A stretch of 64,000 nucleotides of DNA. Source: Thecamonas trahens ATCC 50062. Its lineage: Eukaryota > Apusozoa > Apusomonadida > Apusomonadidae. The position numbers and the translations under genes are program-made. Where the stretch lies: positions 120,600 through 184,599 of the forward strand of contig NW_013657652.1 of NCBI RefSeq assembly GCF_000142905.1, read 5' to 3'. The stretch's first letter is position 1. Each line of letters starts with the position of its first letter. This document shows positions 39,201-49,500 of the stretch, in pieces. The notes under the pieces were generated by a model. That model was given only the letters and a program-made list of their open reading frames with translations, was not told the DNA's origin and searched no databases.

Positions 39201-40287
39201 TGAGTCGTTTACCACGCCCGAGATGCTCTTCCGCAAGCTCGTCGAGCGGTACCACGTGCCCAAGCTCGAGTCGGAGGACCTTGGAACCTACGCAGCGCGG
39301 ACGCGGAAGATCCGGCTCCGCATCCTCAACGTCTTCAAAAAGTGGCTCCCGTCGGGCTACTCGGACTTTTCAACCCCGCTGCAGGCCTTTGTCCTCAAGT
39401 TCATCAAGCAGGTCCTCGCCGAGGACCAAACGGCCTCGCTCGCGTCGTCGGTCTTCCTCAAGACCCGCCGCCGCCCGCGGACTACTGCCGCCGAACTCGA
39501 GACGCCGCCCATCATCCCGCCCAAGTCGGTCTCGGACCCGCCGTCGGTGTGGGACTACGACGAGGAGGAGATTGCCCGCCAGCTCACCCTCATCATGTTC
39601 GACATGTACTCGTCCATTCGCCCTGCAGAGTTCCTCAACCAAGCGTGGGCCAAGGAAAAGTACCACCACAAGGCGCAGAACCTGCTCCGGTTCATCGACC
39701 TCTTCAACTCGATCGGAATGTGGCTCGTGGAAGAGCTGGTCAAGCGCGAGACGCTCAAGGCCCGCTCGGCTCTCCTCAACCGCATCGTCACGCTCTGTGA
39801 CCATCTGCGCCGGCTCAACAACTTCTTTGGCCTCATTGCCGTCCTCGGGGCCATCAATAACTCGGCCATTCTCCGCCTCAAGTTTACCCGTGCCGGTCTC
39901 TCTCGCAACAACAAGCGAGTTCTTGCGGAGCTCGAGGAGCTCCTCTCGCCAGACTCGGCGTACAAGGCATACCAGGCGTACCTGGCCAAGGTTGATCCGC
40001 CGGCCATTCCTATCCTCAGCCTCCCGCTGCAGGACCTGACCATGGTTGACGAGGGCAACGAGGACTACATCAAGGGCCTCATCAACTTTGGCAAGCGCGG
40101 CATGGAAGTTGCCCTCATTGCCAAGATCGCCCTCTACCAGAACTCTGACTACCTCTTTGAGACCGAGGAGTTCCTCGCCAGCGCTCTCCTCAAGGACTGC
40201 AAGCCGTCCGTCGATGAGCGGACCATGTACGCCATGTCGCTGGAGCGCGAGCCGCGTGGGACCGAGTCCAAGTCGCAGCTCAAATAA
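36248..40287 (+). CDS. Ras guanine nucleotide exchange factor with SH3 and ubiquitin-like domains (5' exon missing)
   Basis: The exon starts after a GTGTGCAG acceptor with DGKEWVVAYYDCVGDQEDEL and has no in-frame ATG at the right place, so its first exon lies upstream, probably in the gap. At least 1,346 residues: an SH3 domain (1-65; ELSFSAGD, DDWWTGM, GLFPASYV), a Pro/Ala-rich linker with DPAPPA repeats, a mid region with three to four ubiquitin-like/RA-type domains (about 490-915; for example VRVVMVHEASAAVHLWFDHR and a final one ending VDVQVFPSD), a RasGEF N-terminal (REM) module from about 957 (FLLTFESFTTPEMLFRKLVE), and a CDC25 catalytic domain at about 1104-1318 (RPAEFLNQAW, NLLRFIDLFNSIGMWLVEEL, LNRIVTLCDHLRRLNNF). 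It would activate Ras-family GTPases; the SH3 and Ubl regions probably control localisation. Confidence 0.93.
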
Positions 40288-40335
40288 AATCGCCCACAAA
40301 CAGTCTCGCCGGTTCTCTGCAGGTTTGCGCAAGTT

Positions 40336-43300
40336 CTAACCGCTGGCGCCAGCTTCTGGCCCAGGAGGAAGGCAGGCACAAGGCGGGGCACCCTCGACTG
40401 CGCCCGGCCCACACGAGCAGAAAAAGTCTCGGTCTTAGCGTCGCTCAGTGTGTGTCCGGCGTGACAGACAGCAGCACACGAGGCACAGACGCCGACAAGA
40501 TCGCCCTCAATGCCGCATGTCACGCATTGACGCCACTCTTGGACTACAAGGAGCTCAAAGCCAGTGGCCCGAATAGTACACTGAGAAGCCTGTAGCGCTG
40601 CGGCGCACTTGGCTGCACGCTCCTTCGCCTCAGCCTCGAGTCGAGCCTCGCGCTCGGCGCGCGGATCCACAAACTTGGTCTTGCGTAGGCCGCCACCAAA
40701 GCCGAGGTCACCGAGCCCGGGCCGCCCGGCGTTGCCGCCACTGGCGCCGTTGACAACGTGCGGCCAGTCGAGAAACTGCTTGGTAAACTCGAGCGGCTCT
40801 TCGCCCTCGACCACCTTGGTGACCGGACAGCCACCGCGACCATCGAGCGCAGCCTCGACGTACTCTTGTGCAGCCTTAAGGGCCATCTCGGGCTCGCCAC
40901 GCGGCGCGCGCGCTCCCATCCACACAAACAGTCGCGAAAAGGCGTCCAACATGAGGACCGAGCGTGAGTCGAGATCGTCAAACGTGAGGCCCGAGTTGGA
41001 GACAAATGAGATCTCGAACCCGTTCTTGCCCTGCCCGCAGGTGTAGAGCCGTGGCGCAAAGTCCGGGTCAGCGAGCGTGACGTATGCGGTCTCGCCGCCA
41101 AACAGCTCCCACCACTCGTCGGGCTCCGAGCCCTCACGGGCGACAACGATGCGGGAGAGGACAAAGGCGTCTTTAGCCTCCTCATCGTCGAGCGAGGCAA
41201 GCTGGTGCGTGTTGGCGAGCGCGACGACTTCGTGGGCGGCAAACTTGGCCATCGCCACCTCGTTATCGGACGCAGCCTTTCCAACCCATACAAAGGCGCC
41301 TTGCTGTGGCGAGAGGGCAACAAAGGCGTCGTTCGAGTCGAGCGCTGCAGCCTTGAGCGGCACCTCGTGCACAAAGATGTAGTCGGGGCCAAAGCCCTTG
41401 ACGTGCCACAGATGAGGTGTCGGCGGCGCGAGACGATCCTTGTTAAACTCGGCATCTGGCTCGAGCTCGGCGTACTTTGCAAACGACGGGTGGTCCGATG
41501 GCAGGAGGCGCGCGGCAGGAATCGGAACGTACCACGAGAGGTGGCCGTAGTGGACGACAACCTGGCCGTTGAAGAGCGAGCGAAAGTGGGCCGACTCGCG
41601 CGACTCGCGGACCCGAATGACCTGCGGCTGCATCGACTCTTCGAGTCGTGCCTTGAGAGACGAGTGCTGGAACGAGAGCCAGACCCGCTTGTCAGCGGCC
41701 GAGCCCTCCCAAAAGTAGATGACGCACTTGGTGCTCGCTGGCTCCGACGGTGTCTCTTCGGTCTGATAGTAGTAGATGACAAGGACGACGTCGGCGGTGT
41801 AAAAGTGGCCGTACATCGAGTGCGGCAAGACGTACTGCAGGACGTCGGTCTCGAGAACCATGACGGTCAGCTTGCCGCCACCAGGATCGTCGGTCACGCG
41901 CTCGGCCGGCCGCTCCATAACGGCGTTAAAGAGGTCGCTCATCGGCGTGGCGATGGTCTTGGCTTTGGCCCTCGCCTCGGACGCCTTGCGGCGGCGGGCC
42001 TCCAGCTTGGCCTTCATGGCATGCTTCTTGGCCCTTGCCTTGGCCTTGTGCCAGCCCTTGAAGCACTCTTTGAAGAGGTATGACTCGGCGCCTTCGACCA
42101 CGCGCTGAACCGGCTGCCACGGAGGACGCTCCTGCTGGGTGTGGTAGAGCTTGGCGATCTGCATCGCTGCCGCCCGTTGCGCGTCGGATGAGTCCTTGCC
42201 AACCCATGCGTAGATACCAGTCGACGAGTCGAGCACAAATGCCGCCGACGGGTCGAGGTCCGACCGCCGGAGCAGCTCGCCCTCGCCCACGGTGTCGAGG
42301 CTGAGCTTGCCTGAAGACGACTCGGCGACGCGCGAGAGCTTGATCGAGGCCATGACCCGCGCCTCAAAGTCGGTGTCCGACTCGTCCGAGCTGGCCAGCT
42401 CTGGCAGGCCAGCGTCGAGATCAGGCGAGGCCTCGCTAAGCGGCGGGTCAGCGCCGGCGTCCGCCACCAGCCGGAAGAAAGCGAGCTCTTCTGACGTCAG
42501 CTGCGAGCCCGGCGAGCCGGTGTGGTTGAGGATAACCGACTTGACCTTGCCAGATCGCTCGTCGGAGCGGATGACGGTGATCATGTCCAGCGCCTTGCCC
42601 TTTTCCCGCATCGACGCCGACTTGCCGTTCCATTGGTAGATGACGTCGTGGGCATCGAGGAGGAAGACGTCGTCGCAATTGAGCGACGAGATGCCGACCG
42701 GAAGCTTGCGGACCTTGGGCTTGCGCGTGCCCTTGATCTGGTACAGTGAGAGCACCTTTTTCTTGACCACCTTGCGCAGGCCGGCCTTTGTCCCGCCCTC
42801 GCGCAAGTCCATGCCAAACCAGAACAACTCACGGAACTTTTTGGACTCGTCACCAAGGTCCTGCCGAATGGCACGGGCACCGAGGGCGCGACCGAGCTGC
42901 TGGGCGGCAAATGAGCAAGCGAGCGACTGATCGAGCGAGACCGAGTCGCCGATCCAGAAAAAGAGCGAGTAGACCTTGGAATACTCGACCTCCTCCACGC
43001 CGAGCACAATGTACGCGTCGCCCTTGTAAAAGACACCGTATTCATCGGCCGAGAGTCGCGTCGGCGTGCCCTTGATCACCCGCCAGACCTCGAGACCCAG
43101 CTCAGTGCCGGCGTCTGCAAAGTACTCGGGCAGGTTCGAGCTCGGTCCGCTCGGCCCATCACCGGTCTCGGACGCCGAGTCTGAGTCTAGATCGGCGTTG
43201 GCAAGCCACGCCGGCTTGGGCCCTCCGTCCGACACCGAGCTTGCCTCCGACTCGTCCGAGTCCGAACCTGAGCCCGAGCCGGTAGCGGTGGCCACGCCAG

Positions 43301-43694
43301 TGGCACTCCCGCCACCGGCCGTCGACGTCCCTCTACCATCATCGTCGTCATCATCGTCATTGTCGGACGAGTAGCTTGTCGGCGGCTCGTCATCGGACCA
43401 TGCGGCCGGAATGGGCGGAACCACAGGCGGCGATGCGTCGTAGAGCGAGAACTTGTCGGCGACCAGCTGGAGCAGGTTCCGCTTCAGCACCTTCTTCACC
43501 GCAAAGCCAAACAGGTGTGTGGGGAGCGGCGGGAGCGGCGGCCGCTCGTACGCCTCGTCGTCCGACGACGACACCAGGAGCGAAGGTGGTGCTCCGAGAG
43601 TAGCTGTGTCTGCCAGTGGGGGGGGGGGGGGGGGGGTGGCGTGGCGTGGCGTGGTTTGAGGAGGGTAAAGTGGAGAGTGGTGGTGGTCGACCAC
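40336..43694 (-). CDS. Gelsolin/villin-repeat actin-binding protein with C-terminal UBR box (apparent 1-base frameshift)
   Basis: About 1,119 residues if the A5 run at 40421-40425 (T5 in sense) is read as six. The N-terminal ~185 residues are Pro/Asp/Ser-rich with a basic helix (FGFAVKKVLKRNLLQLVADK). Gelsolin repeats follow from about residue 189 (LEVWRVIKGTP, VFYKGDAYIVLG) in tandem, with VFLLDAHDVIYQW, AFVLDSSTGIYAWVGK, AFVALSPQQGAFVWVGK and SVLMLDAFSRLFVWMG as D-x-W-V-G cores, six or so in all. The C-terminus from about 1036 matches a UBR4-type UBR box: CTI, CVTCGI, GVCASCAAVCHAGHTL, then FFCSCG and CAC after the frame change, stopping at 40336. Without the correction the ORF overlaps the convergent RasGEF gene by 139 bases. 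The N-terminus (43694) is uncertain: CCACTGGCAG before ACACAGCTAC could be an acceptor. Confidence 0.85.
43618..43636. repeat. Poly-G tract in the 5' coding/leader part of the gelsolin gene
   Basis: About 19 G on the plus strand, translated as polyproline if the 43694 start is right, or forming the polypyrimidine tract of an intron ending at the CAG just downstream. Confidence 0.85.
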
Positions 43695-43752
43695 CCAGGT
43701 GGCTGTATCTGCGCTGCAGGGTCGTTCAATGACCCGACTTGGATAACATGAA

Positions 43753-43770
43753 GGGGGGGGGGGGGGGGGG
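43753..43770. repeat. Poly-G tract between MAPKK and gelsolin genes
   Basis: 18 consecutive G on the plus strand. It is upstream of the gelsolin start and downstream of nothing but the MAPKK stop (43792), so it is poly-C in the sense direction of both genes. Confidence 0.9.
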
Positions 43771-43791
43771 ATAGCGCGCGTTCAAAGGGGG

Positions 43792-45347
43792 CTAACTTGT
43801 GGCGGGCTTGATCGATACAACGGGCTTGGCGAGGCGGTCGGCAGTCGAGCCTGTCGAGGTGGCGGTGCTGGCGTCGGACGCATCGGCATGAGTCTGAGCC
43901 TGGGCCTGGGCCTGGGCCTGGTCGCTGGCCCGCGAGGTACTGTCGCCGGTGGCAGCAGAGGTCGGGCCATGTGTGGCGAGGTAGGCAACAACGTCGGCAG
44001 GGGTGGCTCGGGCGGATGTGATGAACGGCGAGTTGACGAGGTCGTCGAGCGAGCCGCGGGCGGCAGGATCCTTGACGAGGCAGGCGGCAGCAAAGTCGAC
44101 AAAGGCCGTCGAGAACGGCGCACCCTCGGCAATGAAGGAGGTTACCGGCGTCTCGCCACCAACAACAAGCTTGAGCGCGTCCCATATGGAGAGGTCTCGA
44201 GGCGGCGGAAACTCGCCGTACGGTGCTAGCGGGTAGGGGTAGCGGCCGAGAGCAAGCTCGGCGAGGGTGACGCCAAACGACCAAACGTCAGCCTTGATGG
44301 TGTACCCACCGTCACCGCTGGATTCGATACGCTCAGGTGCCATGTAGGTGACGGTCCCAACGTAGGTCGACGCCAGAGAGTTGATGAGCGCACCCGAGAC
44401 GCCAAGGTCGCAGACCTTGACGACGCCGGCCGAGTTGACGAGGATGTTGGCTGGCTTGACGTCCCGGTGCATGATGCCGTGACCGTGCAGAAAGGCTAGC
44501 GCGTCGAGGACAGCGACGGCGACGGCGCCAATAAACGGCTCAGGTAACGGGCCAATAGCGCGGTAAACGTCGAGGAGCGAGCCCTCATCCATGTACTCCA
44601 TGACCATGTTGATCTCGCCGTCAGCAAAGAAGGCGGCCACAAAGTCGACCACGCCCGGCGCCGACCGGCAAGTGTCCAGCGTCCGCAGCTCGCGCATGAT
44701 CTGCGCCCTCACCTTGTCTGCCACCTCAAGTCGCACTGTCTTCATAGCATACACCTCGGCAGTCCGCTTGTCGATGACCTTGAACACCGTCCCACACCCA
44801 CCACTCCCGGCCTCGCCCACTACCTCCAGATCGCCCAGGGTCATACCTGCTCCTGGCCCATCGCCGCCTTCATCGGCCCCAAACGACATCATCTCCACCT
44901 GTGCCTGCGCCTCTCCCGTCGACCTTGAGGCAGACGCCGTGCCACTCTCCGCCACATTCGCTCCGTCTTGCCCGCCTGCGTCTGTAAACTGGACGCCCTT
45001 TCGCGAGATTGCCACCTTGTGTACCTTATCCACATACGTCCCTGTTGGCGTCCTATCTCCACCACCTCCCCAGCATGTATGTGAGTCCATGCCCATGCCT
45101 ACACCAGCCTTGCCCTCCTTCTGTTCGCTTGCGGTATTCCGTCGGCCCCTCCCCCGCAACCCCCCTCTCGCCCTTCCCCTCTCCCCCTTCCCCCTCCTCA
45201 GTCTCTCTCCCCCTCCCCCCCCCATACATACACACTAAAGTCCTGTTGCTTGGAGATGACGACCTTGGGCTTCCGCCTGCGGGTCTTTGTCTTGACACGG
45301 ACCCGTGTTCGTCCACCCGCCCCGCTCTCCTTCTCTTCCTCAGACAT
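43792..45347 (-). CDS. MAP kinase kinase (MEK/STE7 family dual-specificity kinase)
   Basis: Two exons, 45347-45232 and 45052-43792, joined by a 179-base intron (GTATGT donor, ATAG acceptor, phase 2). The 458-residue product begins MSEEEKESGAGGRTRVRVKT. Exon 1 encodes a basic TRRRKPKVVIS stretch like a MAPK-docking D-site. The kinase domain (about 120-390) has GEAGSGGCGTVFKV, the VAIK-equivalent YAMKTV, HRDVKPANILV, CDLGVSG, and an activation loop INSLASTYVGTVTYMAPER with Ser/Thr at the MEK phosphorylation positions. A Ser/Ala/Gln-rich tail follows. It phosphorylates Thr and Tyr in a downstream MAP kinase. The longer unspliced start at 45225 is rejected because it translates a G-rich intron. 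Confidence 0.92.
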
Positions 45348-45760
45348 GTGGATCAGCGACGAGTGGCCAGTGACCGGTGGCCGGCGGCGGCCGGCCAGCG
45401 ATGGCCGGTGGCCGGCCGGCGGTGGCGCAACCGATCAAATCGGCTGGCTGGTCTGGTGGTGGTAGTGGGGTGGGGGGGGGGGGGGGAGGAGGAAAGCCAC
45501 GCTCCGCCAGGGTTTGGTAAGTGGTCAAACCCAGGGGATCTGTCGCGCCGACGCAGGCGTCGCACGATCTCAGCTTTGGCTCCCAGACAAGTCGAGTAGT
45601 GGTTCCAGGCAAAGGCTGTCTTCGCAGGCCGGGTCGCGCGGTCGCCCCGAACCGGATGAGTCACGGCCGCGGCACCGACCGACCCAAGAGCGAGGAGAGC
45701 CGAGGGGGGGAGGGGGAGGAGAGGAGAGGAGGTCGAAATACACTCATCCCCCACATCAGG
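45348..45760. other. Divergent promoter region with GGCCGG palindromic repeats and poly-G
   Basis: About 410 bases between MAPKK (-) and the redoxin gene (+). 45362-45428 is built of overlapping GGTGGCCGGC/GGCCGGCGG units that are self-complementary and could fold. A G run follows at 45468-45486, and a second G/A-rich run at 45706-45730. No gene is seen. Confidence 0.6.
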
Positions 45761-46378
45761 ATGGCAGCATCTGGAGTTGGCAGTGCGTTCCCCAAGGTCT
45801 CTGGGCTGGAATATGTGCAAGGCGAGGCACGTGTGGAGGAGCTGCTCGGCAAAGCACCGCTCTGTGTTGAGTCATGGGCGACATGGTGCGGGCCGTGTCG
45901 GACCTCGATTGCCCACCTCTCTGAGCTGGCGGCCAAGTACCCCGAGGTGGCCGTCGTCGGCGTCTCGGCAGAGCCGCCGTCCAAGATCAAGCCGTTTGTG
46001 GCCAAGATGGGCAGCCAGATGTCGTACACCGTCGCCTCCGACAGTGATCGTGAGGTCGAAGCAGCTCAGGCTGGCCTCGGCATGCGCGGCATCCCCTTTG
46101 CCACCGTCATCGACGCCGCCGGTAACGTCGTCTACACCGGCCATCCCATGGAGCCAGCCTTTGAGTCTGCGCTGGCCGAGCAGGCCAACACCGCCCGCCA
46201 GGCCGCTGTCAAGGCAGCCCGCGTGGATGCCGTCCGCGGTAAGTCTGCCGATGAGCTCGCCTCCTGTTCCGTCAAGGAGCTCAAGGGTGCCCTCGCTGCC
46301 CTCGGCGCAGACTACTCATCCTGCATCGAGAAGCGCGAGCTCGTTGATCTCCTAGCCTCTACCCTCGCCAAGTCCTAA
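45761..46378 (+). CDS. Thioredoxin-fold protein with C-terminal SAP/MANF-like domain
   Basis: 205 residues from MAASGVGSAFPKVSGLEYVQ; the longer in-frame ORF upstream is G-rich leader. A TlpA/ResA-type thioredoxin domain (about 20-140) has the redox motif ATWCGPCRTS, VGVSAEPPSK, and a cis-Pro loop in MRGIPFATVID. The last ~40 residues, SVKELKGALAALGADYSSCI with KRELVDLLA, resemble the SAP-like C-terminal domain of MANF/ARMET proteins. No signal peptide is present, so it is probably cytosolic or nuclear. Disulfide reduction is the predicted activity, with the partner set by the SAP-like part; that last point is inference. Confidence 0.88.
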   Translation: MAASGVGSAFPKVSGLEYVQGEARVEELLGKAPLCVESWATWCGPCRTSIAHLSELAAKYPEVAVVGVSAEPPSKIKPFVAKMGSQMSYTVASDSDREVEAAQAGLGMRGIPFATVIDAAGNVVYTGHPMEPAFESALAEQANTARQAAVKAARVDAVRGKSADELASCSVKELKGALAALGADYSSCIEKRELVDLLASTLAKS

Positions 46379-46546
46379 ATCATTCCCTCCCCAGCCCACG
46401 CACACCCGCTGCCGTTCCGCCGAACGCCAACGACAGGCACCCCTCCCCCCACCCCCCGCCCCACCCCCCCCACTTCTCACACACACACACCGCACTCGCA
46501 TCCATACCCCCCCTCCCCCCCCGCACATCCTCCACTCCCACACACC

Positions 46547-49500
46547 ATGACGGAGGAGTACTCGGAGACGCAGCTCGCCGAGTTCCGGGCTGCGTTTGAA
46601 GCATGCGACACCGACCGTAATGGGGTGCTCCTTCCGGGAGAGCTGGGTGCTGCTCTCGAGGCCATGGGCCAGGCGCTGGAGCCCGACGCCCTCGCCTCAC
46701 TCTTTGACGTACTTGACGAAGACAGGTCGGGTGACCTCAACTTTGAAGAGTTTGTCAAGGGCATGGGCCCGGTCCTTATTCAGCTGGGCGTTGTCTCGGC
46801 CCCTGCTGGTTCGTCAGCAGGCGAGGCTGCTGGTGATGCAGGCGGCGGTGACGACGACGATGCTCCCTTTTCGCCTGCAGAAATGGCCAAGCTGAGGGCT
46901 ATCTTTGAAGCCTGCGACGCTGACGGCTCAGGTGATGTCGACAAAGACGAGCTCCGCGCCCTCCTTGTCCAGCTTGGTCACGAGCTTGATGACGACTCGC
47001 TCGATGCCATGTTCACCGCCATGGATACCGACGGCTCGGGCGAGATCGAGTTTGACGAGTTCCTCGCCGGCATGGGTAACCTGCTGCTTGGCAAGATGAG
47101 TCCCACCGCTGCTGCCGCTGCCGCACAGATTCAGTACACCCCCGAGCAGATCGCCATCATCCGCGACATTTTTAACGAGGTTGACGTCGACGGCTCGGGC
47201 GAGATCGACATCCACGAGCTCGAAGGCATCCTCCTCACCCTCGGCCAAGTCCCCGACCCGGCCGAGCTTGAGGCGCTCATGCGCAATCTCGACGCTGACG
47301 GCAACGGTGCCGTCGACTTTGACGAGTTTCTCCACGGCGGCATGGGCCAGATCATCCTCGACGCCAAGGCTGAGCAGGCCTCGGCCACAGCCTCGCTTTC
47401 CGCCGCCATGACGCCCGAGATGCGCGCGCTCAAGCTCAGGGCCGCCCGCGAGGCCCTCCCGTCAGCCACCGTCGCCGCCATAGAGGCTGCATTCGATTCG
47501 CTCGGCGATGGTGCCGCGCTCCCGGTCGCCGAGCTCGCTGCCGTCTTTCGCGAGCTCGGCGAAAAGCCGTCGCGCCCCCAGCTCCGCAAGCATATCAAGG
47601 CCCTTGACCCGGCCGGCACCGGAACTATTTCCATCGAAGACTTTCTCATGTTCCAGGCCCGCCGCCTGGGTCTCAACCGTGGCGCCTCGTCGGCCTCGCT
47701 CCTCGGCCGCTCCGCTGGCGACGAAGAGATCTCCACCGAAGACCTCTCGCCCGAAAAGGCCTTTGAGCGCATCCAGGAGCTCACCTCGTCCAACACGGCA
47801 CTCAAGGAGAAGATTGCAAACCTCGCCTCCGAGTTTGCCATGCTCCGTGAAAAGGGCTCGCAGACCGAAGAGCGTCGTCAAAAAGCCGTCGATGACTTTA
47901 ATGCTCTCAACGCCTCGTACCTCGAGCTCCGCAAGGAGCTCCGCACCATCGAAGTTCTGAACAAGGAAAAGCGCGAGCTTCTCACTGAGCTCGAGAACAA
48001 GCAAGCCGCCATTTCGGAGCTCACCACCTCGCTCGAAACCTCGTCCAAGGATGTGGAGAAGCTCCGTGAGCAGCACCGCAAGAATCTCAAGACCATTGCC
48101 GAGTACCAGGACGAGCTCTCCGAGGCCCAGAACGCGCTGCTGGTCAAGGACTCGGCCCTTACCGAACGTGCCGACCAGGAGGAGCAGATCAAGTTCCTCA
48201 AGAAGCGCATTATGGCCATGGGCGCCGAAAACGCCGAGCTCCAGGAGCGCCTCTCCACTATCGACCAGCAGCAGTCGGCCATCGACGAGCTGAAGAAAAC
48301 CCTCAAGGAGACGTCCGAGGAGTACCTCAACTTTAAGACCGCCCACCAGAACGTTGTCCTTGACGCTGCCTCGGCTGCTGCCGCTGCTGCCTCCTCCGCC
48401 GCTGGCTCCGACGCCGCCTCGCTTCGTGGCGAGCTCGAAGACCTCGGCGAGTCGGTCGTCGACGTTCGCGCCGAGCGCATCGCCAAGCTCGAGGCTGACA
48501 TCAACGCCCTCAACGGCGAGCTGGCCGACCGCGATACCGCCCTCACCCTCGCGCGCACCACCATCGCCTCGCTCGAGGACAAAGTCGAGGCCGCAAAGGT
48601 CGTCAGCGTCGAGCTTGCCACGCTCAAGGTTGCCCACGAGGAGGCCCTCTCATCCATCACTTCGCTCAACGCCGACCTCGACGCCCGGTCTGCCTCGCTC
48701 TCGGCCACCAACGCCAAGCTTGTGGCTCTCCAAAAGGACACAGCCCGCCAGGCTGCGCTTGACAAGGAGACCATTGCCGGCCTCGAGGCCCAGCTCGAGC
48801 GCCTCAAGGCCACCTCGGCCTCTCTCGGCGACTCGCTCTCTGATCAGGTCACCCAGCTGAAGGACCAGCTCGCCGCCGCGCACGCCGAGACCGAGGCCAC
48901 CCGCGAGGACATGCGTTCGCTCACCGCCGACCTCAAGCAGGCCGAGTCGGCCCTCGCTGCCTCCACTGCCCGCATCGAAAAGGCCAAGGCCGCGTACAAC
49001 GAGCTCAAGGCCGAGCTCGAGGCCGAGCGCGCTGCTTTCGAAACCGAGCGCGATAGTGCTGCCGGTGTGGTCGACGAGGCCAACGCCCGCCTGGCCAAGT
49101 CCAAGGCCAAGTACACCACCGCCAAGGAGACCATTACCCAGCTGCTTGCCGACCAGGAGGCGCTCTCGCGCGAGCGCGACGTCCTCGCCGGCGGACTCGA
49201 GAAGAAGGCTGCAAAGCTGAAGGCCTTCAAGGAGGAGCTTGTCAGCATCTCCGGTCGCCTCGAAGAGTCCGAGGCCCTCGTTGCCGCACTCTCCGAAAAG
49301 CTTGCCGCCGACAAAGAGAAGCGCAAGACCCAGGTCGCCGCCCTCTCGACAGAGCTCGAGACAGCCAACGCTACCGTAGCAACCAAGCAGGCCCGCATTG
49401 AGGAGCTCGAGGCCCTGCTCGCGGCGTCCAAGGCCGTCAAGACCGAGCGCGACGACCTCGCCGCTCGCCTCGAGGCCGCCACCGCCCAACTCGGCGCCCT

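Noticed and set aside
40149-40335. Extension of the gelsolin ORF to 40149
   Set aside because: It overlaps the convergent RasGEF coding sequence and abandons the UBR-box cysteines that the shifted frame retains.
45053-45231. Gly/Arg-rich N-terminus of the MAPKK encoded by 45225-45053
   Set aside because: This is a G-rich intron; splicing joins a Lys/Arg-rich exon 1 to TPTGTYVDKVHKVAIS with correct phase and consensus sites.
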